Of a stretch of 16,141 bases of DNA, positions 7,404-14,627 are shown one piece after another. Below the pieces are notes generated by a model. It made no database searches. It was not told where the DNA came from and saw only the letters and a list, made by a program, of their open reading frames with translations. The first letter of the stretch is position 1; each line of letters starts with the position of its first letter. The stretch comes from an uncultured Clostridia bacterium. Its GTDB lineage: Bacteria; Bacillota; Clostridia; TANB77; CAG-508. The stretch spans positions 1 through 16,141 of the forward strand of contig CAKOTZ010000014.1 in NCBI GenBank assembly GCA_934120395.1, written 5' to 3'. The position numbers were made by a program, and so were the translations under genes.

Positions 7404-8885
7404 TTAATTTATAGGCTTCATTGTAGGGAATAGTAATATATCTCTGATAGATGCAGAATTTGTTAACAACATAATTAAACGGTCTATTCCAATTCCTAAA
7501 CCTCCTGTTGGTGGCATTCCATATTCTAGTGCCATAATAAAGTCGTCATCCATCATATTAGCTTCCTCGTCTCCCGCTTCTCTTGCTTCAACTTGCTTTA
7601 AGAATCTGCCATATTGGTCAATTGGGTCATTTAATTCTGAATAAGCATTTCCATATTCACGTCCACCAATAAATAGTTCAAATCTTTCTGTTAAACTCTT
7701 ATCACTTTGTTTTCTCTTTGTTAAAGGTGAAACTTCAACAGGATAATCATATATAAATGTTGGTTGAATTAATGTTTCTTCAACTTTTTCTTCAAATGTT
7801 AAGTTTATAATATGTCCTCTTGTCATATTATCTTCAACCTCAAGGCCTAATTCTTTTGCAACTTTCTTTGCCTCTTCATCTGTTTTTATTTCGTTATAAT
7901 CAACACCTGTTACTTCTTTAATAGCATCAATCATAGTAATTCTCTTCCATTTAGGTGTTAAATCAATATCAGTACCTTGATAATTAATTTTCATTGTTCC
8001 TAATACGTTTTGTGCAACAGTAGAAATTATTTCTTCTGCTAAATCCATCATATCATGATAATCTTCATAAGCAGAATATAACTCTATATTGGTAAATTCA
8101 GGATTATGTTTAATAGAAATTCCTTCGTTTCTAAACATTCTTCCCATTTCATATACCTTATCAAATCCACCTACTATTAATCTTTTTAAATATAACTCAT
8201 TAGCAATTCTTAAATACATATCCATATCTAATGTATTATGATGCGTAATAAATGGTCTTGCAGCAGCTCCACCTGCAATTGTATTTAAAATTGGAGTTTC
8301 AACTTCTAGATATCCTTTTCCATCTAATACCCTACGAATTTCTTTTATAATTTTAGTTCTTGTTAAAAATGTTTCTTTTACTTCTGGGTTTACAATTAAA
8401 TCAACATATCTTTGACGGTAACGTAAATCTGTATCTTTTAAACCATGAAATTTTTCTGGTAACGGTCTTAAAGATTTTGAAAGTAAACATACTTCTTTAG
8501 CATGTATTGATATTTCTTCTGTTTTTGTTTTAAAAACAAATCCCTTAATTCCTATAATATCTCCAATATCATAAGTTTTAAACTCTTTATACTTTTCTTC
8601 GCCTAAATCATTAAGACTTACATAGCTTTGTATTTTTCCTTGCATATCTTGAATATGGCAAAAAGAAGCCTTACCCATTACTCTTTTTCCAATAATTCTT
8701 CCAGCAATACTAACATCTTTTCCTTCTAACTCTTCGTATTTTTCTTTAACCTCTTGGCTATTATGTGTTCTATCATATTTGGTAATAGCAAATGGATCCT
8801 CACCTTTTGCTTGTAATTCTTCTAATTTTTCTCTCCTAATTTTCATTAAGCGATTCATATCTAATTCTTGTTCTTCATTTTTCAT
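7404..8885 (-). CDS. lysS: Lysyl-tRNA synthetase, class II
   Basis: LysRS attaches lysine to tRNA-Lys. It has 493 residues from the ATG at 8885, where GGAG lies 9 bases upstream. In-frame GTG (8945) and TTG starts exist further up, and GGAAGGGAG inside that extension could serve the TTG, so the first residues are uncertain. The N-terminal OB-fold anticodon-binding domain is at about 58-130. Class II motif 2 begins FRNEG at 251, and motif 3 GLGIGIDR is at 462-469. It lies 81 bases after the unknown 391-residue gene. I see no T-box leader in front of it. Confidence 0.96.
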   Translation of the reverse strand: MKNEEQELDMNRLMKIRREKLEELQAKGEDPFAITKYDRTHNSQEVKEKYEELEGKDVSIAGRIIGKRVMGKASFCHIQDMQGKIQSYVSLNDLGEEKYKEFKTYDIGDIIGIKGFVFKTKTEEISIHAKEVCLLSKSLRPLPEKFHGLKDTDLRYRQRYVDLIVNPEVKETFLTRTKIIKEIRRVLDGKGYLEVETPILNTIAGGAAARPFITHHNTLDMDMYLRIANELYLKRLIVGGFDKVYEMGRMFRNEGISIKHNPEFTNIELYSAYEDYHDMMDLAEEIISTVAQNVLGTMKINYQGTDIDLTPKWKRITMIDAIKEVTGVDYNEIKTDEEAKKVAKELGLEVEDNMTRGHIINLTFEEKVEETLIQPTFIYDYPVEVSPLTKRKQSDKSLTERFELFIGGREYGNAYSELNDPIDQYGRFLKQVEAREAGDEEANMMDDDFIMALEYGMPPTGGLGIGIDRLIMLLTNSASIRDILLFPTMKPIN

Positions 8886-8966
8886 ATTATTATTCTCCAA
8901 TTTTAATTGCTCCCTTCCTATTTTTACCACAATATTATATATCACTACTTTATTTTTGTAAATAGC

Positions 8967-10142
8967 CTAATCCACCCAATGTGGATTATCCCAAATACTT
9001 CTTTCTTTTTCTTCGTTATGTTTTTTCCCCTCTTTTTCTTCCTTTGTACATTCTTTTTCATTTAAGCTATGCACAGAACTTTTTTCTTTATGTTTTTGTT
9101 CTGTTTCAAACTCTTCTCTTTCGTCATAAATATACTTATTTTTATTTTTATCCATCATTTTTTCAACTTCCCAAGATGTAGCATACTGTCCCTGCATGCG
9201 TAAATCAGCTGAAATATATTTACCATCTTTATCCTTCCTTAATTCTTGAAATTCAATACTTCCTCCTAATTCCAAATTAACAGCAAAATCATAATCATTA
9301 TTTCCTTTAAGTCTCATAACACTTCCAATAGCTTGTTTTTCAACATTTTCTCCAGTTCTGTCTAAATCTACAGAGCTCTTCATTGTTCCTACCGATGGTT
9401 CAACGCTATCACATTCAACATACTTCCCATTTTTCATACCAATTATCATAAATTTATTTGTACTTTTACAATAAGCTAACATTGCATCTCCATCATAATT
9501 TCTTGCCTCTGGTACCATTTTATAGAATCTTATATCTTTTATGCTAATCATACTGCCAATATCCTTTGCATTTAATCCTAAATCATTTTCTAATAGAGTT
9601 GAATCTAGCACATCTACCTTTTTACTTCTATTCTTTCTTATTTGTTCAATTTCTTGTTTTTGTTCTTCCTTGCTTAATTCTTTTTTAGGTTTATCACTAA
9701 CAACAAAACCTTTTTCTTTTGATACAAAATTTTTATCAATTTCTTTGTCAAATTCTTGCACAAAATCTTGCTCATGCAAATACATTTTTCTTTCTTTATC
9801 TTCTAATCCTAGTAATTTATAGTAATCTTTCAATTTATCCTTTAAATACTCTTTGTAGTTGTTTTCAAATTTCATTAAGCCTGTTTCATCTGTTCCAGCC
9901 AACTTTTCTTGATTGCGATTATACACTTCATAGGTTTTTACTTTTTCTCCATCCTTTTCAGTTTCCCTCTCTACAATAAATATGTCTTTTTCATTAAATC
10001 CCATATACTTATCAGTTTTATTTATTAATTGAAAATCTGTATAATAACTAATTTCTCTAATTTCATCTTTGTTTTCTCCAGATAACTTATTTCTTAATTC
10101 ATCTCTTATTTTAGCAATTTCTTGTTTTTCTTTTACATCCAT
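8967..10142 (-). CDS. Unknown 391-residue cytoplasmic protein upstream of lysS
   Basis: I do not recognise this protein. It is strongly charged and has no signal peptide or membrane helix. The first 180 residues are helix- and Lys/Glu-rich, ending in a basic coiled-coil-like stretch (KKELSKEEQKQEIEQIRKNR, about 153-172). The middle (about 175-320) is less charged and looks folded, with AKDIGSMISIKDIRFYK, LAYCKSTNKFMIIGMKNG and FAVNLELGGSIEF suggesting repeated beta strands. The last 60 residues are a low-complexity acidic-basic tail. GGAGGG lies 7 bases before the ATG and a promoter lies just upstream, so it heads the lysS operon. It could bind nucleic acid or be an element-derived protein; there is no decisive motif. 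Confidence 0.75.
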   Translation of the reverse strand: MDVKEKQEIAKIRDELRNKLSGENKDEIREISYYTDFQLINKTDKYMGFNEKDIFIVERETEKDGEKVKTYEVYNRNQEKLAGTDETGLMKFENNYKEYLKDKLKDYYKLLGLEDKERKMYLHEQDFVQEFDKEIDKNFVSKEKGFVVSDKPKKELSKEEQKQEIEQIRKNRSKKVDVLDSTLLENDLGLNAKDIGSMISIKDIRFYKMVPEARNYDGDAMLAYCKSTNKFMIIGMKNGKYVECDSVEPSVGTMKSSVDLDRTGENVEKQAIGSVMRLKGNNDYDFAVNLELGGSIEFQELRKDKDGKYISADLRMQGQYATSWEVEKMMDKNKNKYIYDEREEFETEQKHKEKSSVHSLNEKECTKEEKEGKKHNEEKERSIWDNPHWVD

Positions 10143-10167
10143 AATTTATCCCTCCTGTCTTTTTTAT

Positions 10168-10196
10168 ATTATATCACTTAGTTATATACTTTGAAA
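10168..10196 (-). promoter_or_regulatory. Promoter at the head of the lysS operon
   Basis: The minus strand has a perfect TATAAT (complement of 10168-10173) with TTTCAA 17 bases upstream (complement of 10191-10196). The -35 is weak. It would give a leader of about 20 bases before the 391-residue gene. Confidence 0.5.
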
Positions 10197-10216
10197 AGTA
10201 AAAATTAATTTATGCA

Positions 10217-10247
10217 TAAGAAAACTGGGACTCATTTGAGTCCCAGT
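10217..10247 (-). terminator. Perfect-palindrome terminator after the secreted orphan gene
   Basis: ACTGGGACTCA at 10224-10234 is repeated inverted at 10237-10247 with no mismatch. On the minus strand the stem is followed by TTTTCTTAT. It ends the transcript of the secreted protein, whose stop lies 27 bases upstream, and separates it from the lysS promoter. Confidence 0.85.
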
Positions 10248-10274
10248 AAAATGGAGAATATGTTTTATCTGCAA

Positions 10275-11405
10275 TTACCAATCGTAATCGTAGATGCCCA
10301 GGGCTTCCTTCCACTTGCCCTTTCCGATGTTAACAACCTTTCCAACAACATCTGTCACGTCATTGACTTTTCTGGAAAACACTGCAATCTTGTCAAAAAT
10401 TGAAACGTTTAATGTCTGACGATTCATCTTAAAACAGGCTAAATTGCTTGCGCTAGTACCAAATGTCTGTTCTGCAATCCTTACCTGTTCAGTAGTCAAT
10501 ACTGATAAGTTGCCTAACTGGCTCATGTTATACAAGTGTCCACCTGCATTATCATGAGCACTTTGAGTCATTTCCTGCCCAGCATTCTGCCACAACAGAT
10601 AGGCATCCTGTACATAACTTCTTGGAGCTACAAAAAGGTTAATACCGTTTGGCATCTGCTTTTTAGCATATTTCTTTACCAACTCTGCAGTTGATAAATC
10701 GACCATTTCGCTTCCTTTTTCATTCAGTACAAGAACCTGACCATATTGAAAATCTAATGGCTGAATGCCAAGCTCTTCAACTTTCTGCAACTGTGGTAAC
10801 TCCTGCAAAGTCTGCAATTTAGACTTTGGATTTACTGCAACCGTAGCATGGCTACTTCCAGTTACTCTGTAACCCCAAACCTGAGACCAACCTTTCTGAA
10901 CAACTGCATCCATAATCCACTGTGGAATATCCCCAGCAGTAAGTTCAGAAACGCCATAACCATTCAGAAAATCCTGGCTGTCCTTTTCTGAGAAGATTAC
11001 AACGCCTTTATCCGACATATGCTGATTAATTACTTGATGTACTTTATTAGCATCACCCTCAGTGATGCCACCTGTGTACTCTTGACCATTTGCATCAGCA
11101 TACCAAATGAAAGCATTGATGGTAGAAGCTACGCTCTGAGTATTTTGTGGAATCAATTCCAATGACTGTTGAGGCTTTGCCTTAGTAGTCTGATTAGAAT
11201 TACTTCCAGTAATACCTAAAGTTTTTCCTACACCTTGAACAGTGTTAACCATCCGTGCACCGCTATTAACAGTTCTTTCGATACCATTAACAGCATCTGC
11301 TAAGCTAGATAAGCCGGCGGCCTGGGTTGCTGGTATATTAATGCCAAAAAGCATTAATGCAACTGTTGCAAATACCATTAACCGTTTGAACATTTTTGTT
11401 TTCAT
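10275..11405 (-). CDS. Secreted protein of unknown function
   Basis: This 376-residue protein begins with a clear Sec signal peptide: KTKMFKR, a hydrophobic core VFATVALMLFGI, and a likely cut after ATQAA near residue 29. No lipobox or membrane anchor follows. A Gly/Ser/Asn/Gln-rich linker at about 50-90 leads to a folded part with aromatic motifs (INAFIWYADANGQ, WIMDAVVQKGWSQVWGYR) and a C-terminal segment ending YDYDW. I do not recognise a family. GGAGGAGG lies 9 bases before the ATG. The gene is visibly less AT-rich than its neighbours and uses more C-ending codons, which suggests acquisition by transfer. It is a self-contained unit with its own promoter, folded leader and terminator. The context next to pilin-like surface proteins is suggestive only. 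Confidence 0.8.
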   Translation of the reverse strand: MKTKMFKRLMVFATVALMLFGINIPATQAAGLSSLADAVNGIERTVNSGARMVNTVQGVGKTLGITGSNSNQTTKAKPQQSLELIPQNTQSVASTINAFIWYADANGQEYTGGITEGDANKVHQVINQHMSDKGVVIFSEKDSQDFLNGYGVSELTAGDIPQWIMDAVVQKGWSQVWGYRVTGSSHATVAVNPKSKLQTLQELPQLQKVEELGIQPLDFQYGQVLVLNEKGSEMVDLSTAELVKKYAKKQMPNGINLFVAPRSYVQDAYLLWQNAGQEMTQSAHDNAGGHLYNMSQLGNLSVLTTEQVRIAEQTFGTSASNLACFKMNRQTLNVSIFDKIAVFSRKVNDVTDVVGKVVNIGKGKWKEALGIYDYDW

Positions 11406-11511
11406 TTTAGAAAACCTCCTCCAATTTTGAACACATTTCTCCGCACCACTTGTGCTTATAAGATACTTTGTATTCTTGTGATAAATTTGAGCTTTCGCTC
11501 TTTATAAATCT
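11406..11511 (-). promoter_or_regulatory. Folded 5' leader of the secreted-protein gene
   Basis: About 105 bases lie between the -10 and the ATG. They contain a GAGC-GAAA-GCTC hairpin with a GNRA tetraloop (about 11489-11500) and a GCAC/GTGC hairpin closer to the ribosome binding site. The leader is long for this genome. I cannot match it to a known riboswitch. Confidence 0.35.
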
Positions 11512-11540
11512 ATTATATCACTTCATTTTACATAATTCAA
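11512..11540 (-). promoter_or_regulatory. Sigma-A promoter of the secreted-protein gene
   Basis: TTGAAT (complement of 11535-11540) and perfect TATAAT (complement of 11512-11517) are separated by 17 bases on the minus strand, a near-consensus promoter. Confidence 0.8.
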
Positions 11541-11591
11541 CTTTTTATGTTGATTTTTACGTAAATGTCAGCCCTCTAGTTAACCGAAAGC

Positions 11592-11627
11592 AAAAATATA
11601 TTTAAATTTAAAAGTGAGTTCAACCTT
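11592..11627 (-). repeat. Promoter-like repeat after the first pilin-like gene (copy of 13246-13279)
   Basis: About 34 bases here and at 13246-13279 match closely, with a central shared core CTCACTTTTAAATTT. Here the minus strand reads TTGAAC, 17 bases, TATATT, a good sigma-A promoter that starts at the stop codon of the pilin-like gene. The bases that follow (CGGTTAACTAGAGGGCTG) loosely resemble the 5' part of the structured RNA at 13046-13245, so this may be the remains of a third RNA copy. It has no obvious gene of its own before the next promoter at 11540. Confidence 0.5.
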
Positions 11628-12876
11628 ATTTCATATAAAGTACTACACGAAATCCATTGTTATAATATACACTTGTACTTGTATTACTTGCTAACCTACT
11701 ACAAGACGTAAATGGATTCGTATTATGATGACATGAACCACCCCTCAAAACAGTACAATTTGAATTACTTCCAGTTTCCTCTGTCCATTCCCATAGATTT
11801 CCCGCTACATCATAAGTATGATATGCTTCTGTTTTTTTGCTTGCACCCGTTGAATATTCTGTATATTTATTAACACCAGTACTTTGATTTTCTTGTTTTA
11901 CCCTCCACTGACTCACATATTGTTTATCTCTTTCTATCATTTCAGCTGATCTTCCAGTATATATTATATTGTTGTTAAAATGATTTCCCCAATTAAAAGA
12001 ATTTGTTATTTCTTTTAATGTAATTGTAAGATTATTTTGATTTTTTGTTCCAATAAATTTATTTAACATCACATCCCACTGTGTTCCAGTTATTAGCCCA
12101 CTTGTTACATACTCATTATTAGAATACATAGATTCTGCATTTTTTTTACTTTTTATTTGACTAATAAAATTCCACGGTAATTCCCCAGCTTTTGATTTTG
12201 GTACGCCATCTACATTATACCCTGGACTATTAGTTGCATTATTTATCTGATTTCCCTTGTATTCTGTTATTGTATCTGCCAGGCCTGCTTCATACCTTGC
12301 TACATAAAATCCATTGTATTTTTTTACTTTATTAATTTCTGCTTGATTTGGTCCTGTTTTATCATATCCTCCTTCTACATACGAACTTCCCCAATCTGTT
12401 TTATGATATTCCTCCTCCGTACATGGTATCCATACAAATTGGTTTCCTACTAAACTTGTTGTGTATTCCCATGTAGTTTTATCTGTTGTTCCATCATATG
12501 CATCTGCTGGGTCATCTGATATTATTACTCCATTATCTAAATTTCCACCTACGTAATAAAAATTCTTTGGCACTGGTATTATGTTTTTCTTATCATCTAA
12601 CACCGCATCCACTGTATCTTTATTCCATCCATCTAGTAAATCTACTTTTATTCCTGGTGCTTGCCATTTATACTTTATATATTCTTCTACATTGTTTAGA
12701 AATACTTGTTCATTTTCGCTACTCTCTTTGTATTTGTTTACACTTGACTGTGCCTTGTTAATCAAGCCATTTTCTCCTAGCACCATTGACAAACTTACTC
12801 CTGCTAATATTAGCAAAATAATTATTGTGATTATTAATGCTACCAATGTAATTGCTTTGTTACTTTTCAAGTTCAT
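11626..12876 (-). CDS. Pilin-like protein with C-terminal FGE-sulfatase (C-type-lectin-fold) domain
   Basis: This 416-residue protein starts with a prepilin-like leader: basic MNLKSNKA, then ITLVALIITIIILLILAG, a hydrophobic helix (about 9-31), and a short coiled region to about 70. Position 5 after the likely cut is Ala, not the usual Glu. The rest fits a formylglycine-generating-enzyme (FGE/SUMF1) type domain: PVPKNFYYVGG, NQFVWIPC, GFYVARYEAG, GNLWEWTEE at 359-367, RGGS at 378-381 and GFRVVLYM near the end. The segment between RGGS and GFR is rich in Asn, Ser, Thr, His, Tyr and Cys encoded mostly by NNT codons, as in retroelement-diversified proteins. Catalytic FGE activity is not implied; surface ligand binding is more likely. 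GAGGA lies 6 bases before the ATG. Confidence 0.82.
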   Translation of the reverse strand: MNLKSNKAITLVALIITIIILLILAGVSLSMVLGENGLINKAQSSVNKYKESSENEQVFLNNVEEYIKYKWQAPGIKVDLLDGWNKDTVDAVLDDKKNIIPVPKNFYYVGGNLDNGVIISDDPADAYDGTTDKTTWEYTTSLVGNQFVWIPCTEEEYHKTDWGSSYVEGGYDKTGPNQAEINKVKKYNGFYVARYEAGLADTITEYKGNQINNATNSPGYNVDGVPKSKAGELPWNFISQIKSKKNAESMYSNNEYVTSGLITGTQWDVMLNKFIGTKNQNNLTITLKEITNSFNWGNHFNNNIIYTGRSAEMIERDKQYVSQWRVKQENQSTGVNKYTEYSTGASKKTEAYHTYDVAGNLWEWTEETGSNSNCTVLRGGSCHHNTNPFTSCSRLASNTSTSVYYNNGFRVVLYMK

Positions 12877-12974
12877 TTTTATTCCTCTTTCCTTTGTATT
12901 TCTAACAGAATTACTATTTTAGCCTATACATCTTCAAGCAATATTATGTAATTCTATATTAATTAGTTAGTCAT

Positions 12975-13003
12975 ATTTTATATTATTATTTTGAACTTGT
13001 AAA
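12975..13003 (-). promoter_or_regulatory. Promoter of the FGE-type pilin-like gene
   Basis: TTTACA (complement of 12998-13003), a 17-base spacer and TAAAAT (complement of 12975-12980) lie on the minus strand just downstream of the RNA's terminator. The leader to the ATG is about 95 bases. Confidence 0.6.
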
Positions 13004-13014
13004 GTATAAAAAAC

Positions 13015-13043
13015 AAAAAATTACCTTTGCGTGGTAATTTTTT
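13015..13043 (-). terminator. Bidirectional terminator of the structured RNA, copy 1
   Basis: AAAAAATTACC and GGTAATTTTTT pair around a 7-base loop, with T runs on both strands. It directly follows the 3' end of the structured RNA. Confidence 0.85.
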
Positions 13044-13045
13044 TA

Positions 13046-13245
13046 TTCTTCACTCTATTTTCCGCGATTTATCACAAATATCATTTTTTCCATTCGGTTC
13101 TTCCCACTGGAGCTGTAACATTGCTACCGCAATTAACAGCTCTCAGCGGTCCCCACGGAAAACCTCATTCCAAAAATATATTTGTTCTTCTCGCTAACGC
13201 ATTGCTAATTTTCAAACACTAAACAGCTTCTTCCTAGCCGTAGGG
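13046..13245 (-). ncRNA. Structured noncoding RNA, class unassigned (raiA-type possible)
   Basis: In an AT-rich intergenic gap this stretch is GC-rich and folds well on the minus strand. Perfect stems pair 13110-13116 with 13136-13142 and 13120-13124 with 13129-13133 (loop GGUA). A 6-bp stem with one G-U pairs 13104-13109 with 13144-13149, and an 8-bp perfect outer stem pairs 13074-13081 with 13178-13185. A CCUA/UAGG hairpin lies at the 5' end and a terminator immediately follows the 3' end. A promoter is present (TCGAAC at 13270-13275, TATATT at 13248-13253, spacer 16). Its conservation in the second copy, with one change in 122 bases, supports function. Length, genomic class and sequence flavour recall raiA RNA, but that is from memory and unverified. 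It is unlike tmRNA, RNase P or SRP RNA. Confidence 0.7.
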
Positions 13246-13247
13246 AA

Positions 13248-13275
13248 AATATATAAAATTTAAAAGTGAGTTCGA
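13248..13275 (-). promoter_or_regulatory. Candidate promoter of the structured RNA
   Basis: TCGAAC and TATATT on the minus strand are 16 bases apart, inside the 34-base repeat shared with 11592-11627. A second weak pair (TTGAAC, then TAATGA) lies about 30 bases further upstream. Confidence 0.5.
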
Positions 13276-13279
13276 CCTT

Positions 13280-13411
13280 GAAGCAGTCATTCATTACACA
13301 AGTTTAGAATGTGTTCAATAAAAATTGAAAAGTCTATTGTTCAAGCGCCTTGGAGAACGGAACGGCTAAATTTTCATATATTTTTGTGTAGGCGGTAACA
13401 CAGTAGTTAAC
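13280..13411. other. Intergenic stretch without a recognisable gene
   Basis: Between the RNA promoter and the terminator of the next gene I see no open frame with a ribosome binding site. There is a short GC-rich patch at about 13341-13367 (CAAGCGCCTTGGAGAACGG) with no clear partner. It is not a copy of the variable 3' ends of the neighbouring genes. Confidence 0.5.
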
Positions 13412-13457
13412 AAAAAAACACACAACTTCAATATATCAACTATATTAAACTTGTGTG
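13412..13457 (-). terminator. Terminator of the second pilin-like gene
   Basis: A 17-base stem (13419-13435 with 13441-13457, two mismatches, 5-base loop) is followed on the minus strand by seven T (complement of 13412-13418). It lies 32 bases after the stop codon at 13490. Confidence 0.85.
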
Positions 13458-13489
13458 CAAAAGTAATTTTACATCTCCGTTTCATAAAA

Positions 13490-14422
13490 TTAGAATGTTG
13501 TACCCATACGCACATAGGTATGGCTGTTGACGTAGTAGTTGTACACATAGTCGTTGTTGAATCCCGCACACCATACATTGTTGCTATTACACTGTGACGA
13601 CGACCAGTAGCAATTGCTAAGTCCCTTATTTATAGCGTGATTAAGTTGATTCACATTCAAATTAGCTCCAAAAGCTGCCCATTCTTCTCTTGATGGTAGA
13701 TACCAGCCATTATTTACTTGCTCTTGTATTTGACTCCATAAATCCTTATGACTTGAACACGCATTTTGTACTCCGTAATCTGTTGCTTTCCACTTTGCTA
13801 GCATAGTTGTTGTATTGCTTGCTCCTTTTCCAAAATCTACTGATGTTGTTCTTGCATAATCATTCATATTTCCTTTTGCTGCATTGTACCAATCATAAAG
13901 TGTTCCATTTTGTTTTCCATCTATATCTGTTAATGCCATTACATAAAACCTTGGTGTACCATTTGTTAACTTTGATCTAATTACTTCTTGCTCTCCATTT
14001 ATTGAGTTTGTGTATGATTTTTGACTTACACAATACTCTTTTAATCCTGTTGTTACCTTTGGAATTGTATATGCCCCATTACTATTATTCCATGTTCCAC
14101 TTCCTCCAACTGCCAAATCTGCATATATTATTCCATCTACTATTCCGTCTCCATCTATATCTGCATATTTTCCCACATACGATTCTGTATTACTTATTGA
14201 TGGTCCAAGTCCCTTGCTATCAAAGTATTCCTCTATTTGATTTAATAAATTTTGTTCATTTTCACTGCTATCTTTATATTTATCTACACTTGACTGTGCT
14301 TTGTTGATTAAACCATTTTCTCCTAGTATCATTGACAAACTCACTCCCGCCAATATTAGCAATATGATTATTGTGATTATTAATGCTACCAATGTAATTG
14401 CTTTGTTACTTTTAAATTTCAT
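13490..14422 (-). CDS. Pilin-like protein with C-terminal DUF1566/Fib_succ_major-like domain
   Basis: The protein has 310 residues from the ATG at 14422, chosen because AAAGGA lies 8 bases before it and it aligns with the starts of the two sister genes; the ATG at 14461 has no such site. The leader KSNKA precedes a helix with the same sequence as in the sisters. A DGDGIVDG turn, typical of calcium-binding repeats, lies near 70-80. The C-terminal part (GWYLPSREEW, YWSSS, then VRMGTTF) resembles the lectin-fold DUF1566 group. The last 45 residues (266-310) are rich in Asn and Tyr encoded by AAC and TAC and differ sharply from the sister at 14912. It has its own promoter and terminator, unlike the duplicated block upstream of the other two. 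Confidence 0.82.
   Translation of the reverse strand: MKFKSNKAITLVALIITIIILLILAGVSLSMILGENGLINKAQSSVDKYKDSSENEQNLLNQIEEYFDSKGLGPSISNTESYVGKYADIDGDGIVDGIIYADLAVGGSGTWNNSNGAYTIPKVTTGLKEYCVSQKSYTNSINGEQEVIRSKLTNGTPRFYVMALTDIDGKQNGTLYDWYNAAKGNMNDYARTTSVDFGKGASNTTTMLAKWKATDYGVQNACSSHKDLWSQIQEQVNNGWYLPSREEWAAFGANLNVNQLNHAINKGLSNCYWSSSQCNSNNVWCAGFNNDYVYNYYVNSHTYVRMGTTF
13505..13621 (-). other. Candidate diversified 3' region (DGR-like variable region), gene 2
   Basis: Codons for residues between the KGLS and GTTF landmarks are mostly NNY (AAC, TAC, GAC, AGC, TAT, CAT). Compared with the sister gene, changes fall on first and second codon positions while framework residues (YW, SSQ, W, A, F, V, YVR) stay. 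This is the pattern left by adenine-directed mutagenesis of AAY template codons. No template or reverse transcriptase is seen in the window, so this is inference. Confidence 0.45.
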
Positions 14423-14470
14423 AAATAACATCCTTTCATTTGTATTCATTTTTACATTCAATTAATGAAT

Positions 14471-14499
14471 ATTATATAACATAATGTTTTAAAACACAA
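14471..14499 (-). promoter_or_regulatory. Candidate promoter of the second pilin-like gene
   Basis: Perfect TATAAT (complement of 14471-14476) with TTGTGT 17 bases upstream (complement of 14494-14499). The flanking 100 bases are very AT-rich with no other feature. Confidence 0.5.
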
Positions 14500-14602
14500 T
14501 ACAACATTTTGTTTTATTTTGTATATAATTTTTATTAAATATTATTTACAAAAGCGTCTATTTTATCCATATAAATGAAAAAAAATTTTCTATGACCAAA
14601 AG

Positions 14603-14627
14603 AAAAAGACCTCTTATTAAAGAAGTC
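14603..14627 (-). terminator. Terminator after the gene fragment and third pilin-like gene
   Basis: A 7-bp stem (14608-14614 with 14621-14627, one G-U on the minus strand) is followed by TTTTTCTTTT on the minus strand. It overlaps the TGA of the coding fragment at 14626-14844 and is the first terminator after the gene at 14912. Confidence 0.65.

Larger units (their letters stand above)
12877..13167 (-). repeat. 291-base duplicated upstream block, copy 1
   Basis: This block matches 15851-16141 over exactly 291 bases with about ten substitutions and no net gap. It contains, in order away from the pilin-like gene, the ribosome binding site, promoter, terminator and 3' part of the structured RNA. 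Only one of the differences lies in the RNA part (13046-13167). The similarity continues into the first 60-70 codons of the adjoining genes. Copy 2 reaches the window edge, so the true repeat is longer. Confidence 0.9.

Noticed and set aside
8886..8966. T-box or other amino-acid-responsive leader before lysS
   Set aside because: The gap is only 81 bases, has no conserved T-box sequence or terminator-antiterminator pair, and follows another gene closely.
13046..13160. Short minus-strand peptide frame (MLQLQWEEPNG...) inside the RNA
   Set aside because: No ribosome binding site before its ATG, and the sequence is better explained by base-paired RNA stems.
13031..13222. 63-codon plus-strand open frame across the structured RNA
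   Set aside because: It has no ribosome binding site, starts inside a terminator, and lies antisense to strong RNA stems. Such frames are often false genes over conserved RNAs.
13280..13489. Possible template repeat of a diversity-generating retroelement downstream of the second pilin-like gene
   Set aside because: I compared it with the variable 3' ends and found no alignable copy; it holds a terminator and unassigned sequence only.
13366..13578. 70-codon minus-strand frame overlapping the end of the second pilin-like gene
   Set aside because: It overlaps the real gene in another frame, runs through the terminator, and its Thr-rich start is a shadow of the Asn/Tyr-rich coding end.
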